A stretch of DNA of 64,000 nucleotides from CADEFX01 sp046154585 (GCA_046154585.1 JBJXDX010000073.1:9971-73970); one strand, 5' to 3'. Positions 20,253 to 29,438 are shown, numbered from the stretch's first letter. Notes: generated by a model not told the origin, from the letters alone. A program made the numbers and translations.

Positions 20253-22286
20253 ATGTTTGGTGCGCTTCAGCGGTTATCCGATATTTCGGTTCTTTCCTGC
20301 ACTTTCGCAGGCGCCTTGCTGAGTTACACACTCTTCCTAAGCCAGAATGCCGACGCCGGGGGCAACGAGGCTGGGCAGGCCCGGTCGGCGCAGGCACAGC
20401 CTAAAGTGCAGCTCGCCCAGAATGCGGGAGCTGCCGGAAAAAGCGATCCGAACGCTCTTCTCGAAGCCCTTGTCAAAGAGGATGAAGAGAAAAGAGCCCG
20501 CGAGCCAGCAACGGGCAAAGCCGGAACCGCGGCCGGCAGCAAGGGGAAGCTGCCTGCCGGCGCAGAAGCGGCCGCGCGTGGGGAGATCACGGTCCTCCAG
20601 GCAGCAGCAAAGGCGGAGAAGGGCAAGGAAGCCCCCATCCCTCCCGTCGACGCGGAGACCCTCTCCCTCTTTCCCACCGCGGCGGAATGCGGCGGATGCC
20701 ATAAGCAAATCTACGAGGAATGGTCTTCGTCGCAGCATGCCTATGCGTCGATCTCGCCGATGTTCCACGCATTCGAGCAGAAGTTCCAGGAGCTGACCCA
20801 AGGTACGGTCGGCACCTTTTGCACGCGCTGCCACCAGCAGGTCGGCACCCAGCTCGGCGAGAAACGCGAAACGCCACTTTGGGCGAGCAGCCAGATCTCG
20901 CGCGAGGGCGTGACCTGCATCACCTGCCACCGGGTGAAGGAGCAGTACGGCAAGGTCAACGGCGAGCGCCGGGTCGAGCCGGGCAAGATTTTCGAGCCGG
21001 TCTACGGCACCGGCGACAAGAGCGTCATCAAGGACATCCTCGCCAACAAGGAAACCTACTCCGTAAAAACCAGCAAGGACGGGCGGGGAACGGACATCCA
21101 CCACGGCATGATGACGAACCCGCAGCTCGCCAAGTCGGAGTTCTGCGTGAGCTGCCATCAGGTTGCGGTCAACCTGGGGATCAAGCTCGAGATCGTGTGG
21201 GATCAGTATCGCGACAGCCCTGCACGCAAGGCTGGCGTCAGTTGCCAGGACTGCCACATGGGCAAGGTCCCCGGAAAGCCCGAGGGCTATTCGACCGCGC
21301 CTTCCGCCGTGGTCGGCGGCAAGGAGATCAACCCGGGGCGCAAGCACGCCAATCACCGTTTCATCGGGCCGGGATATTCCATCGCCCACCCCGGGATCTT
21401 CCCCCACAACCCCAAGGCCAAGGACATCAGCATCAAGGAATGGCTGGAATTCGACTGGCGCGCCGGCTGGGGCACCGCCGACTTCGAGAACAAGGTTGCT
21501 GGCGGCAAGACCAAGATCGCATTTCCCAAGCGCTGGACCGACTCGCTCGACCGTGAAGATGCCCGCCAGATTCTCGATGAGAATCTCAAGAAGCTCGACG
21601 AGCGCTACGAGCTTCGGCGGCAGGTCATGGAGAACGGCACCAAAGTCGACGGCCCCTACCTCGAGGGCATCGCTCAAGTCGGCAGGACTCTGGCGTTCTC
21701 CTACAACATCAAGAATCTCAATGCAGGGCACAACCTGCCGTCCGGCTCGCTCGGTGCGCAGCCGCAGCTCTGGGTGAACGTGGCTCTCGTCGATCCCGAC
21801 GGCCAGAACATCTGGGAGTCGGGCTACGTCGACAACAACGGCGACCTGGCCGATCTGCACAGCCTGGAGGTCGCGGCCGGCAGGATCAAGACGGACCAGC
21901 AGCTGGTGAATTTCCAGACCAAATTCCTGACCACCAACGTCAAGGGCACGGATCGCGAGATGTACCTGCCCGTGAACTTCGACATCGATCCGCTGCCACA
22001 TCTGCGTCCGCCGCAAGTCCCGACCACCGTTCTCAACCATCCGCCGCTGGTGCGCATGGAGAACCACTCCCTGCCGCCGTTGGGTGAGAAGCTCGCCAGG
22101 TATCAGGTGCCAGGCAACCTGATCAAGAAGCCCGGCAAATACCGCCTCGCCTTCCGCATGCGAAGTCGCGCCGAGCCGATCTACTTCATGCGCTTTGTCG
22201 GTGCCGCCAAGGAAATGGAGCGGCGCATGAACGAGCGAATGCTGAACTTCAAAGTCTCCACCGTGGACCTTGAAGTGAAGCCCTAG
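20253..22286 (+). CDS. five-haem c-type cytochrome, cytochrome c554-related
   Basis: 677 residues. A signal or anchor (LSCTFAGALLSYTLFL) is followed by a low-complexity Ala/Lys/Glu region to about residue 130. Haem sites are CGGCH (in AAECGGCHKQIYEEWSSSQHA, the C554 motif), CTRCH, CITCH, CVSCH and CQDCH. The C-terminal 350 residues contain no CxxCH but are rich in His and beta structure (GHNLPSGSLGAQPQLWVNVALVDPDG), like the C-terminal domains of large multihaem cytochromes that bind partners. The Met at 20253 has GGGGGA about 9 nt upstream; 20217 does not. It starts the plus-strand half of the island, and the beta-barrel gene follows. Confidence 0.85.
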   Translation: MFGALQRLSDISVLSCTFAGALLSYTLFLSQNADAGGNEAGQARSAQAQPKVQLAQNAGAAGKSDPNALLEALVKEDEEKRAREPATGKAGTAAGSKGKLPAGAEAAARGEITVLQAAAKAEKGKEAPIPPVDAETLSLFPTAAECGGCHKQIYEEWSSSQHAYASISPMFHAFEQKFQELTQGTVGTFCTRCHQQVGTQLGEKRETPLWASSQISREGVTCITCHRVKEQYGKVNGERRVEPGKIFEPVYGTGDKSVIKDILANKETYSVKTSKDGRGTDIHHGMMTNPQLAKSEFCVSCHQVAVNLGIKLEIVWDQYRDSPARKAGVSCQDCHMGKVPGKPEGYSTAPSAVVGGKEINPGRKHANHRFIGPGYSIAHPGIFPHNPKAKDISIKEWLEFDWRAGWGTADFENKVAGGKTKIAFPKRWTDSLDREDARQILDENLKKLDERYELRRQVMENGTKVDGPYLEGIAQVGRTLAFSYNIKNLNAGHNLPSGSLGAQPQLWVNVALVDPDGQNIWESGYVDNNGDLADLHSLEVAAGRIKTDQQLVNFQTKFLTTNVKGTDREMYLPVNFDIDPLPHLRPPQVPTTVLNHPPLVRMENHSLPPLGEKLARYQVPGNLIKKPGKYRLAFRMRSRAEPIYFMRFVGAAKEMERRMNERMLNFKVSTVDLEVKP

Positions 22287-22377
22287 ACGCCGACGGTTTG
22301 AATTGACGTCGTGGCTCCGACCTGCGGGGGGCTGGATCCGATTTTTCAACCTTTTTGCCGGTGTGGAGCATACACGC

Positions 22378-24144
22378 GTGACATTTAAGGCAGAAAGCAA
22401 GCATTGGTCCCGTACGAGGACAACGTTCGCCACGACCGCGCTGGTAACCGGTGGTTATCTTGCGATGTCCGGCCTGACCGCAGACCCTGTGGCAAGCCAA
22501 GACAGCAGCGAGGCCCGCAAGGGCGGCTGGCTTACCCAATTGTGGCCCGGCGCCTCACGGGTCTCTCCAGCCGATTCCCAGCCGCAGGAAAGCGGATCGT
22601 CCGTCCATGAAAAAACACCCGCCCGCAATGCAGGCGCAAGCAAGCGCGGCACCGACGGCAAGGAAGACCCTTTCCGGTTCGGTCCTCAGTATGTCGGCGC
22701 GTCCTCCGTCCATGAAAAGGACGCCGCAGACAACACCGCGGACCAGGCGGCAAGCAAACCCAAAAAGGCAGGCGCCAAGGACGACCTTTTCCGGCCCGGC
22801 CCGCAGTACGACAAAAGCTACGATGCCAAATCGCAGGTCGATGTCTACGGCGCCAAGACCGTGGTCGATCCGCCGCGTCCGCCAATCGAGATCGGTCGTC
22901 CGCAATACACTTCCGGCGCGTACGACGAGAGCAGCACGCTTCTGGGACAACTGAATCCGCTGCTGCCGGGCCTCGCCATCTACGGCGACTGGCGAACGGC
23001 GGTGGCTTACAACAGCAACAACGGCAAGGATATCGCCCAGATCGCGACCCGGCTGAACATCGACGTCGATTTCAAGTTCACCGGGACCGAACGAATTCAC
23101 GCTTTCTTCTCGCCGCTTCAGAGAGGCAATGCATTCACCCGCTTCGAGTTCGGCGGCGGCGACGGCAACGGGAAGTTCAACGACGAGATCGACCTCAACC
23201 CGCAGACGCTGTTCTTCGAGGGTGATCTCGGCTCCCTCTATTCCGGCTTCTCCGGCAAGGAAGCAAGTTTCGACCTGCCCTTCACGGTTGGCCTCTTCCC
23301 GCTGTTCCTGCAGAACGGGATCTGGGCGAACGACGCGATCCTCGGCGGCGCGGTGAGCCTGCCTGCGAAGAACTCCAGGAAGCTCGGCCTTGCCAATTTC
23401 GACACCACCTTCTTCGCCGCGTTCGACAATGTCGACAACAAGACCATCCTCGGGTCGAACAACGGCGTAAACAACAACAACAACGCCAGCATCTACGGCG
23501 TGACGACCTTCATCGACGCCTTCAGCGGCTATATCGAAGCGGGCTACGGTCTGATACAGGGCCGCGAGGATAGGGACGGCCAACTCACGAACTTCGTGAC
23601 CGCCGCTTACACCCGACGCTATGCCAACACCTTGTCGAACTCGACCCGCGTGTTCGCGAACTTCGGCAACGGCCAGGACGACGAGGGCGTGGCCATCCTT
23701 TCTGAGAACAGCCTGATTTCGGGCCTGCCGAGCACGCTGATCCCCTATGCCAACTTCTTCGTCGGCTTCGGCAATCCTCAACCCCTGGTCGATGGCAATG
23801 GCGCGGGCATCCTGAAGAACGTCGGCATCAACTTCGAGACCGACGCCCTGACCGGCTACCCGAAGCTCAACGACACCGGCTCCAACGCCTTTGGCGGCGC
23901 GATTGGCGTGCAATACCTCTTCAACCTGGACCAGCAGCTCCTCTTCGAGGTGGCGTCGGTGCAGCCTTTCGGCGATCCGATCGCTGGCATCGGCGTCGCG
24001 ACCCCGCAGTATGCCCTCGGTGTCCGCTATCAGATCCCGCTCAGCCGGGCCTGGCTGTTCCGCGCCGACGCCACCTATCAGATCACCGAGGGCGTCGACG
24101 AAGACACTTTTGGTATCCGCGCCGAGGTTCGCAGGAAGTTCTGA
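22378..24144 (+). CDS. outer-membrane beta-barrel protein with repeated N-terminal extension
   Basis: About 588 residues from the GTG at 22378, which has GGAG 9 nt upstream; a TTG at 22303 would add 25 residues. A signal peptide is visible (FATTALVTGGYLAMSGL). Next comes a periplasmic extension with two copies of a roughly 35-residue unit: SSVHEK at residues 74-79 and 109-114, each followed by an FRxGPQY block (99-105 and 138-144). From about residue 165 the protein alternates short amphipathic strands with Gly/Asn turns, and it ends with RAEVRRKF, the C-terminal Phe typical of BAM substrates. It may be a porin partner for the cytochromes; pore formation and partner contact are inferred. Confidence 0.78.
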   Translation: MTFKAESKHWSRTRTTFATTALVTGGYLAMSGLTADPVASQDSSEARKGGWLTQLWPGASRVSPADSQPQESGSSVHEKTPARNAGASKRGTDGKEDPFRFGPQYVGASSVHEKDAADNTADQAASKPKKAGAKDDLFRPGPQYDKSYDAKSQVDVYGAKTVVDPPRPPIEIGRPQYTSGAYDESSTLLGQLNPLLPGLAIYGDWRTAVAYNSNNGKDIAQIATRLNIDVDFKFTGTERIHAFFSPLQRGNAFTRFEFGGGDGNGKFNDEIDLNPQTLFFEGDLGSLYSGFSGKEASFDLPFTVGLFPLFLQNGIWANDAILGGAVSLPAKNSRKLGLANFDTTFFAAFDNVDNKTILGSNNGVNNNNNASIYGVTTFIDAFSGYIEAGYGLIQGREDRDGQLTNFVTAAYTRRYANTLSNSTRVFANFGNGQDDEGVAILSENSLISGLPSTLIPYANFFVGFGNPQPLVDGNGAGILKNVGINFETDALTGYPKLNDTGSNAFGGAIGVQYLFNLDQQLLFEVASVQPFGDPIAGIGVATPQYALGVRYQIPLSRAWLFRADATYQITEGVDEDTFGIRAEVRRKF

Positions 24145-24176
24145 CCGATGGCGGTACCGGCATGACAGAGGCAACT

Positions 24177-24539
24177 ATGGGAGGGCGACTCGTGAGCAGT
24201 CGAAACTTGCTTGCGTCGGTTCTGGTGGCTTGCTCGCCGATGCTTGGCTTCCTCGGCACAGCGCCCGTAGCAACAGGCGCACCGGCCGGGCAATCCTCTT
24301 TTAAGCCCGACAAAAGTACCAGGACCTATGTGCTGAAGAACAAGCGGCGTCTCCGCGGCACAAAGATCCGCCTGCCTGTCGGCCCGAGCTATATCTACTA
24401 TGATTATCCCTACTATTACGCCCGCGGTTATTATCCCACGCATATAGGGGGTTATATCTATTACCCCACCTACTATTACTACCGCAGTCATTATCGAGGC
24501 CCGGTAGCAGTCCGCAGTCAAAGGCTGCGGAGGAAGTGA
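24177..24539 (+). CDS. small secreted Tyr-rich protein
   Basis: About 120 residues. A signal peptide is likely (LLASVLVACSPMLGFLGTAPVATGA). A basic segment follows (VLKNKRRLRGTKIRL), and then a 35-residue stretch (about residues 74-108) with 17 Tyr plus Pro, Gly and His. No family is recognised. The Met at 24177 has AGAGG at 5 nt and is preferred over 24162. It lies 32 bp after the barrel gene, and its stop overlaps the start region of the next frame. It could be a matrix, adhesive or oxidisable surface peptide; none of these is shown. Confidence 0.6.
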   Translation: MGGRLVSSRNLLASVLVACSPMLGFLGTAPVATGAPAGQSSFKPDKSTRTYVLKNKRRLRGTKIRLPVGPSYIYYDYPYYYARGYYPTHIGGYIYYPTYYYYRSHYRGPVAVRSQRLRRK

Positions 24540-24571
24540 AGAAGGTGAGGCACGAGTTTCGGAGCTTGGGG

Positions 24572-25393
24572 ATGCCTATGATGCCATTGGGCTCGCGCCC
24601 GGATAGCCTTCAAAGTACCGCCGGGATGTTGATCGTTGCTGCCGCAGTCTTTGTCCTCGTTGCAGGCATTGGCGCGGCTGTTTCATTTTGGGGGGATATC
24701 GCTGCGGGGACCAGCACACGGACCGCGGTGTCCACCTCGCCGGCGCGTTCCGGGGCGGATGGCGACCTTGCGCGCCTCAAGGACTACACGCGTTCTATTG
24801 GAACTGAAGAACCGGCGCCCAAGGCAGCAGCCGGCGACTTGCTGCCTGATGTAAACACAATGATCGAACGGCTCGCGGCGCGGCTCGAGGCCGCGCCGGA
24901 GGACGTCAAAGGCTGGCAAATGCTCGGTTGGTCGTATTTCAACACGGGGCGCTACGAACAATCAGCTACTGCCTATGCGAAAGCGATTGAGCTTGATCCA
25001 AATTCCACCGAGCTCAAGCGCTTGCATGACGCGGCCAGGGCAAAGGCCTCGGGGAGCGGCAATCTCGAGACAGCTTCGTCTTCGCCAAACCAAGCCGTCG
25101 GCAAGAGCGGTGACGGACCAAGCGCCGACAATATGAGCGGATTCCAAACAACTCCTCCGCACGAGAGCAACGCTGCAATCCGATCGATGGTCGACGGCCT
25201 CGCTCATCGCCTGGAGAAATCTCCACGAGACGCCGAGGGCTGGACTCGCCTGATGCGTTCTCGCGTTGTGCTTGGTGAAAGAGAGGTCGCGGCGACGGCG
25301 TACCGCAAGGCGCTCGAGGTCTTCAAGGACGACCAGGCGGCATCGGGCAAGATCACGGCCGCGGCGATTGAACTCGGTCTGAAGGTCGAATGA
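24572..25393 (+). CDS. membrane-anchored TPR protein, CcmI/CycH-like
   Basis: About 273 residues. One membrane helix (TAGMLIVAAAVFVLVAGIGAAVSF) comes first. Two TPR-containing blocks follow: IERLAARLEAAPEDVKGWQM continuing to AIELDPNS, and RLEKSPRDAEGWTRLMRSRV. The phrasing and spacing are those of CcmI/CycH, which presents apocytochrome to the haem ligation complex, though the usual second N-terminal helix is not visible. A GTG at 24536 overlaps the previous stop and is an alternative start. Position between a cytochrome cluster and a haem-synthesis gene fits a c-cytochrome maturation role, which is inferred. Confidence 0.7.
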   Translation: MPMMPLGSRPDSLQSTAGMLIVAAAVFVLVAGIGAAVSFWGDIAAGTSTRTAVSTSPARSGADGDLARLKDYTRSIGTEEPAPKAAAGDLLPDVNTMIERLAARLEAAPEDVKGWQMLGWSYFNTGRYEQSATAYAKAIELDPNSTELKRLHDAARAKASGSGNLETASSSPNQAVGKSGDGPSADNMSGFQTTPPHESNAAIRSMVDGLAHRLEKSPRDAEGWTRLMRSRVVLGEREVAATAYRKALEVFKDDQAASGKITAAAIELGLKVE

Positions 25394-25416
25394 GGGAAAG
25401 CGTGCAGGAGACCGAC

Positions 25417-26613
25417 ATGAGTTTTGAGGACATGTTCCAGCAGCGGCTCGAGACCCTTCATCGAGAAAGTCGATATCGCGTTTTCGCGGATTTGAGGCGC
25501 CGCCGCGGGTTCTTTCCAGTCGCTGATCATTTCGCGGCAAATGGCGCGCGCGAGGTTACGGTTTGGTGCTCCAACGATTATCTCGGCATGGGCCAGCACC
25601 CCGCGGTGTTGATGGCCATGCACGAGGCGATTGACGCCGTGGGAGCGGGCTCCGGCGGCACGCGCAATATCTCCGGCACAACCCACTATCACGTGGAGCT
25701 CGAAAACGAGCTTGCCGACCTCCATGGCAAGGAAGCCGCGCTTCTTTTCACCTCGGCATACGTTGCCAACGACGCGACACTCTCGACCCTCCTCAAGCTC
25801 GTTCCCGGTACGGTCGTCTTCTCGGACGAGAAAAATCACGCGTCGATGATCGAGGGCATCCGCCGCGCGGGGTGCGAGAAGCAGATTTTTCGCCACAACG
25901 ACGTTGCCGACCTCGAGGCGAAGCTCAGGAAACTTCCCAAAAGCCAACCCAAGATCATCGCCTTCGAGAGCGTCTACTCCATGGACGGGCACATCGCGCC
26001 GATCGCGGCCATCTGCGATCTCGCCGAAAAGTACAGGGCGCTCACCTACCTCGACGAGGTTCACGCGGTCGGCATGTACGGCCCGCGCGGTGGGGGAATT
26101 GCCGAGCGCGACGGCGTCATGGGCCGGGTCGACATCATCAACGGCACGCTCGCCAAGGGGTTCGGCGTCATGGGCGGCTACATCGCCGGCTCGCGCGACC
26201 TCTGCGATGCCATCCGCTCGTTTGCCTCGGGGTTCATCTTCACGACATCGCTCGCGCCTGCAATCGCGGCCGGGGCGCTTGCGTCCATCCGCCATTTGAA
26301 GACGAGCGCGCTCGAGCGCACCCGCCACCAGGAGAGGGTTCAGACACTCAAGATTTCACTCAAGGCGAAGCGTTTGCCCGTTATGGACAATCCAAGCCAT
26401 ATCGTCCCTGTGATGGTCGGTTGCCCGATTCGCTGCAAGGCAGTGACGGACGCGCTGCTCAACCAATACGGAATCTACGTGCAGCCAATCAACTATCCGA
26501 CGGTGTCGAAGGGCACCGAGCGGATGCGTCTCACGCCATCACCAGCGCACTCGGACGAGCAGATGGCGCACTTGATCCATGCACTCGACGAACTCCATGG
26601 TGCTCTCAACTAA
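25417..26613 (+). CDS. hemA: 5-aminolevulinate synthase
   Basis: 398 residues, normal for alphaproteobacterial ALAS. It condenses glycine and succinyl-CoA to 5-aminolevulinate, the first committed haem precursor. Visible are the glycine-rich GAGSGGTRNISGTTHYHVEL, the YLDEVHAVGMYGPRGGG PLP region, and the lysine that forms the Schiff base in NGTLAKGFGVMGGY. The Met at 25417 has AGGAG 7 nt upstream; an earlier ATG at 25390 overlaps the TPR stop (ATGA) and would add nine residues. Its place at the end of the cytochrome island suggests dedicated haem supply, and a housekeeping copy probably exists elsewhere. Confidence 0.93.
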   Translation: MSFEDMFQQRLETLHRESRYRVFADLRRRRGFFPVADHFAANGAREVTVWCSNDYLGMGQHPAVLMAMHEAIDAVGAGSGGTRNISGTTHYHVELENELADLHGKEAALLFTSAYVANDATLSTLLKLVPGTVVFSDEKNHASMIEGIRRAGCEKQIFRHNDVADLEAKLRKLPKSQPKIIAFESVYSMDGHIAPIAAICDLAEKYRALTYLDEVHAVGMYGPRGGGIAERDGVMGRVDIINGTLAKGFGVMGGYIAGSRDLCDAIRSFASGFIFTTSLAPAIAAGALASIRHLKTSALERTRHQERVQTLKISLKAKRLPVMDNPSHIVPVMVGCPIRCKAVTDALLNQYGIYVQPINYPTVSKGTERMRLTPSPAHSDEQMAHLIHALDELHGALN

Positions 26614-26748
26614 GGCGCGATCGTTTCGCATAGAAGCGCTAACATTCCATGCGAGACGTGAATCGCACTCTAAAATGGAGCAGGGTTCACGTTTCGGCCG
26701 AGACGCCTCTACGACGCCGTCCATCGCCGTTTCGCCATTGGATCATCC

Positions 26749-28008
26749 GTGCCGCACTCCTCGCGCCCCAGCATCGCCGTCGTCGGCGGAGGTCCTGCCG
26801 GACTGATGGCTGCGGAGGTGCTTGCGGTCGGCGGTGCCGCGGTCACGCTCTATGACCGGATGCCGTCTCTGGGGCGCAAATTCCTGCTCGCGGGCCGGGG
26901 CGGTCTCAACCTCACGCACAGCGAAAGCCTCGATGGCTTCCTGTCCCGCTACGGCTGGGCAGCGCCGCATCTGAAGGCCGCCATCGCCGCGTTCCCTCCT
27001 GACGCCCTGCGCGCCTGGAGCGCCGAGCTCGGGCAGCCGACATTTGTCGGCACCAGCGGCCGCGTGTTCCCCGCGGCGCTGAAGACATCTCCCCTGCTGC
27101 GGGCTTGGCTCCGGCGCCTGGCGGCGTCCGGCGTGACCGTCAAGCCGCGCCACCGCTGGACCGGCTGGGACGCCGATGGCCGGCTCACTTTCGTGCATGG
27201 CGACAGCACAGTAGCCCTGCCATCTCAAGCCACAGTCCTCGCACTCGGCGGCGCGAGCTGGCCGCATCTCGGCTCGGACGGCGCGTGGGTCGACACACTA
27301 GCATCCGCCGGCGCCGGCATCGCGCCGTTACGCCCCGCCAACTGCGGCTTCCTGGTCGACTGGTCGCCTCTGTTCCGCGATCGGTTCGCAGGCCAGCCTC
27401 TGAAGCGTCTGGCGCTGTCGTGTGGCTCCCTGCGCGTGCGCGGCGAAGCCATGATCACGCGCGCCGGCCTGGAGGGCGGCGGACTTTACGCATTGTCCGC
27501 CTGCTTGCGCGACGACATCGCCGCGTCGGGCGCCGCGAACCTGTACATCGATTTGCGCCCGGACCTCACGCGCAACTCGCTGATCCGCCGCCTTGACAGC
27601 ACCAGGGGCAAGCAATCGATCTCCACGCACCTGCGCAAGTCCATAAGGCTATCACCCGCGGCCATAGGTCTACTGAATGAAGCGGTGGCGGCATCGCCAC
27701 GCCGCCTCTCCGCGTTGACTCCAGAGGAGACGGCCGACCTCATCAAATCTGTCCCCATCCGCCTCACCGCAACGGCCCCAATCGCCCGTGCCATCTCGAC
27801 CGCCGGCGGCATCGCCTTCGCCTCGCTCGACGAGCACTTCATGCTGCGCGCGCGGCCCGGAGTCTTCGCCGCCGGAGAGATGCTCGATTGGGAAGCACCG
27901 ACCGGCGGCTACCTCCTGCAGGCCACCTTCGCCACCGGCGCTGCCGCCGCCCGCGGCGCCTTGCGATGGATCGCGGCGCAAAACCACCACCAAGCACATT
28001 CCGCTTAG
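26749..28008 (+). CDS. HI0933-like NAD(P)/FAD-dependent oxidoreductase
   Basis: 419 residues. The N-terminal Rossmann motif is SIAVVGGGPAGLMAAEVLA. It is followed by LGRKFLLAGRGGLNLTHSE, the signature of the HI0933/TIGR03862 flavoproteins. Later come VLALGGASWPHLGSDGAW and a C-terminal AGEMLDWEAPTGGYLLQATFATG. The family binds FAD, but its reaction is unsettled. The start is GTG. It is probably separate from hemA (135-bp gap). Confidence 0.85.
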   Translation: MPHSSRPSIAVVGGGPAGLMAAEVLAVGGAAVTLYDRMPSLGRKFLLAGRGGLNLTHSESLDGFLSRYGWAAPHLKAAIAAFPPDALRAWSAELGQPTFVGTSGRVFPAALKTSPLLRAWLRRLAASGVTVKPRHRWTGWDADGRLTFVHGDSTVALPSQATVLALGGASWPHLGSDGAWVDTLASAGAGIAPLRPANCGFLVDWSPLFRDRFAGQPLKRLALSCGSLRVRGEAMITRAGLEGGGLYALSACLRDDIAASGAANLYIDLRPDLTRNSLIRRLDSTRGKQSISTHLRKSIRLSPAAIGLLNEAVAASPRRLSALTPEETADLIKSVPIRLTATAPIARAISTAGGIAFASLDEHFMLRARPGVFAAGEMLDWEAPTGGYLLQATFATGAAAARGALRWIAAQNHHQAHSA

Positions 28009-28067
28009 ATGCCCGCCGCGCCTGCAACGCGCTCACCGCGACTGTGTGCTCAAGTCCCTCCCCACAA

Positions 28068-28155
28068 CGTCACGGCCGCGCAGGCGGCCGTCCACGAGCG
28101 GCTGCGTGTTTGCGTTTCAGGAGGCGCGTAGATGGCCGCCTACGCGGCCATGACG
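28068..28155. repeat. imperfect 25-bp inverted repeat in a convergent gap
   Basis: The left arm (28068-28092, containing GGCCGCGCAGGCGGCC) and the right arm (28131-28155, containing GGCCGCCTACGCGGCC) are inverted copies with about three mismatches, separated by 38 nt. Each arm is itself palindromic. It lies between two convergent genes and could act as a bidirectional terminator or be a dispersed intergenic element. Confidence 0.55.
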
Positions 28156-28226
28156 GAAAGAGAGGCTCTTGAGCCAAGCGAGTTGGTCACCGCGCCATCC
28201 GCATAGAGACTAGCGGCCCCGGTCAA

Positions 28227-29438
28227 TCAATCGCTCGCCAAAATCAAATTCCGCACCTGCGGATAGACCTGCTCCTCCCAGCGCTTGCCGCTGAAGACGC
28301 CGTAGTGGCCGGCGCCCGGCTGCAGGTGGTGCCGCTTCAAGTGCGGGCGGAGCCCCGTGCACAGATCATGCGCCGCCGCCGTCTGGCCGAGCGCGCAGAT
28401 ATCGTCGCGCTCGCCTTCAACCGTCAGCAGCGCCGTGCGCCGGATCGCCTTGGGGTTGACCGGTCGTCCACGATACGTGAGAGCCCCCGTCGCCAGCCGC
28501 GCCTCCTGGAAGATCCATTGCACCGTCTCGAGGTAGAACTCGGCCGCCAGATCCAGCACGGCGAAATACTCGTCGTAGAAGTCGATCGTCGGCTGGGCCT
28601 TGGCCAGGTCGCCGTTGGCCAGGTGCTGGTAGAGCTCGATATGCGCCTTGCGGTGCCGGTCAAGGTTCATGGACATGAAGGCGCTGAGCTGCACGAAGCC
28701 CGGGTAGACCCGGCGACCCCCGCCCGGATAGCGCGCCGGCACCGTCGCGATCAGATTGTTCTCGAACCACCGGATGGGCTTTCCGTTGGCGAGGTCGTTG
28801 ACCTTGGTCGGGTTGACCCGCGTATCGATCGGGCCGGCCATCAGCGTCATGCTGCGCGGCTGGGCCGGGCTCTTGGCCTCGGCCATCACTGCCGCCGCTC
28901 CGAGCACCTGCACACACGGCTGGCAGACTGCGACCACATGCACCCCCGGGCCCATGTGCTCCAGCCATGCGACCAGGTGCCCGAGATAGTCATCGAAGCC
29001 GAAACGGCCGTCACTCGTGCTTACATCCCGGGCATTGTGCCAGTCTGTTATGCACACGTCGTGCTCCGGCAGCATGGTCCGGATCAGGCTGCGCAGCAGT
29101 GTGGCGAAGTGGCCGGACAATGGCGCCACGACCAGCACGCGCGGCTGCGCGATGTCGATATCCTTGCGAAATCTGAGCAGCGTGCCGAACGGCGTCGTAT
29201 GCAGGGCCTCCTCCCGCACCGCCACCTCGCGATTGCCCACCCGCACTCTGTCGATGCCATAAGCCGGGCGCACGTGGGTCAGGCCCGTGCGCGCAATCAG
29301 CTCATAGGCCGCGGTCACGTTGCGCAGGCTCTTGATGTGCCCGTTGGCCAGTGGTCCCAGCGCCGTCAGGCCGGCGCGCGCCATTTCGCGCACCGGGGTC
29401 ATGATGTCGGCCTGGGTCTGGTAGGCGAGATAGAGCAT
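28227..29438 (-). CDS. phaZ: intracellular polyhydroxyalkanoate depolymerase
   Basis: 403 residues. It hydrolyses stored polyhydroxybutyrate granules in the cytoplasm. The N-terminal MLYLAYQTQADIMTPVREMA and the alpha/beta-hydrolase core match the intracellular PhaZ family. The nucleophile region reads VVAVCQPCVQVL, where the family uses Cys in place of the lipase Ser. VEGERDDI and the late LQPGAGHYGVFSGKRW carry the Asp and His of the triad. No signal peptide is seen, as expected. It points to carbon storage as PHB. Confidence 0.93.
   Translation of the reverse strand: MLYLAYQTQADIMTPVREMARAGLTALGPLANGHIKSLRNVTAAYELIARTGLTHVRPAYGIDRVRVGNREVAVREEALHTTPFGTLLRFRKDIDIAQPRVLVVAPLSGHFATLLRSLIRTMLPEHDVCITDWHNARDVSTSDGRFGFDDYLGHLVAWLEHMGPGVHVVAVCQPCVQVLGAAAVMAEAKSPAQPRSMTLMAGPIDTRVNPTKVNDLANGKPIRWFENNLIATVPARYPGGGRRVYPGFVQLSAFMSMNLDRHRKAHIELYQHLANGDLAKAQPTIDFYDEYFAVLDLAAEFYLETVQWIFQEARLATGALTYRGRPVNPKAIRRTALLTVEGERDDICALGQTAAAHDLCTGLRPHLKRHHLQPGAGHYGVFSGKRWEEQVYPQVRNLILASD

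Noticed and set aside
20337..22433. A 698-codon minus-strand frame across the five-haem cytochrome
   Set aside because: The plus strand carries clear haem motifs, a signal peptide and a ribosome-binding site; the minus frame has none.
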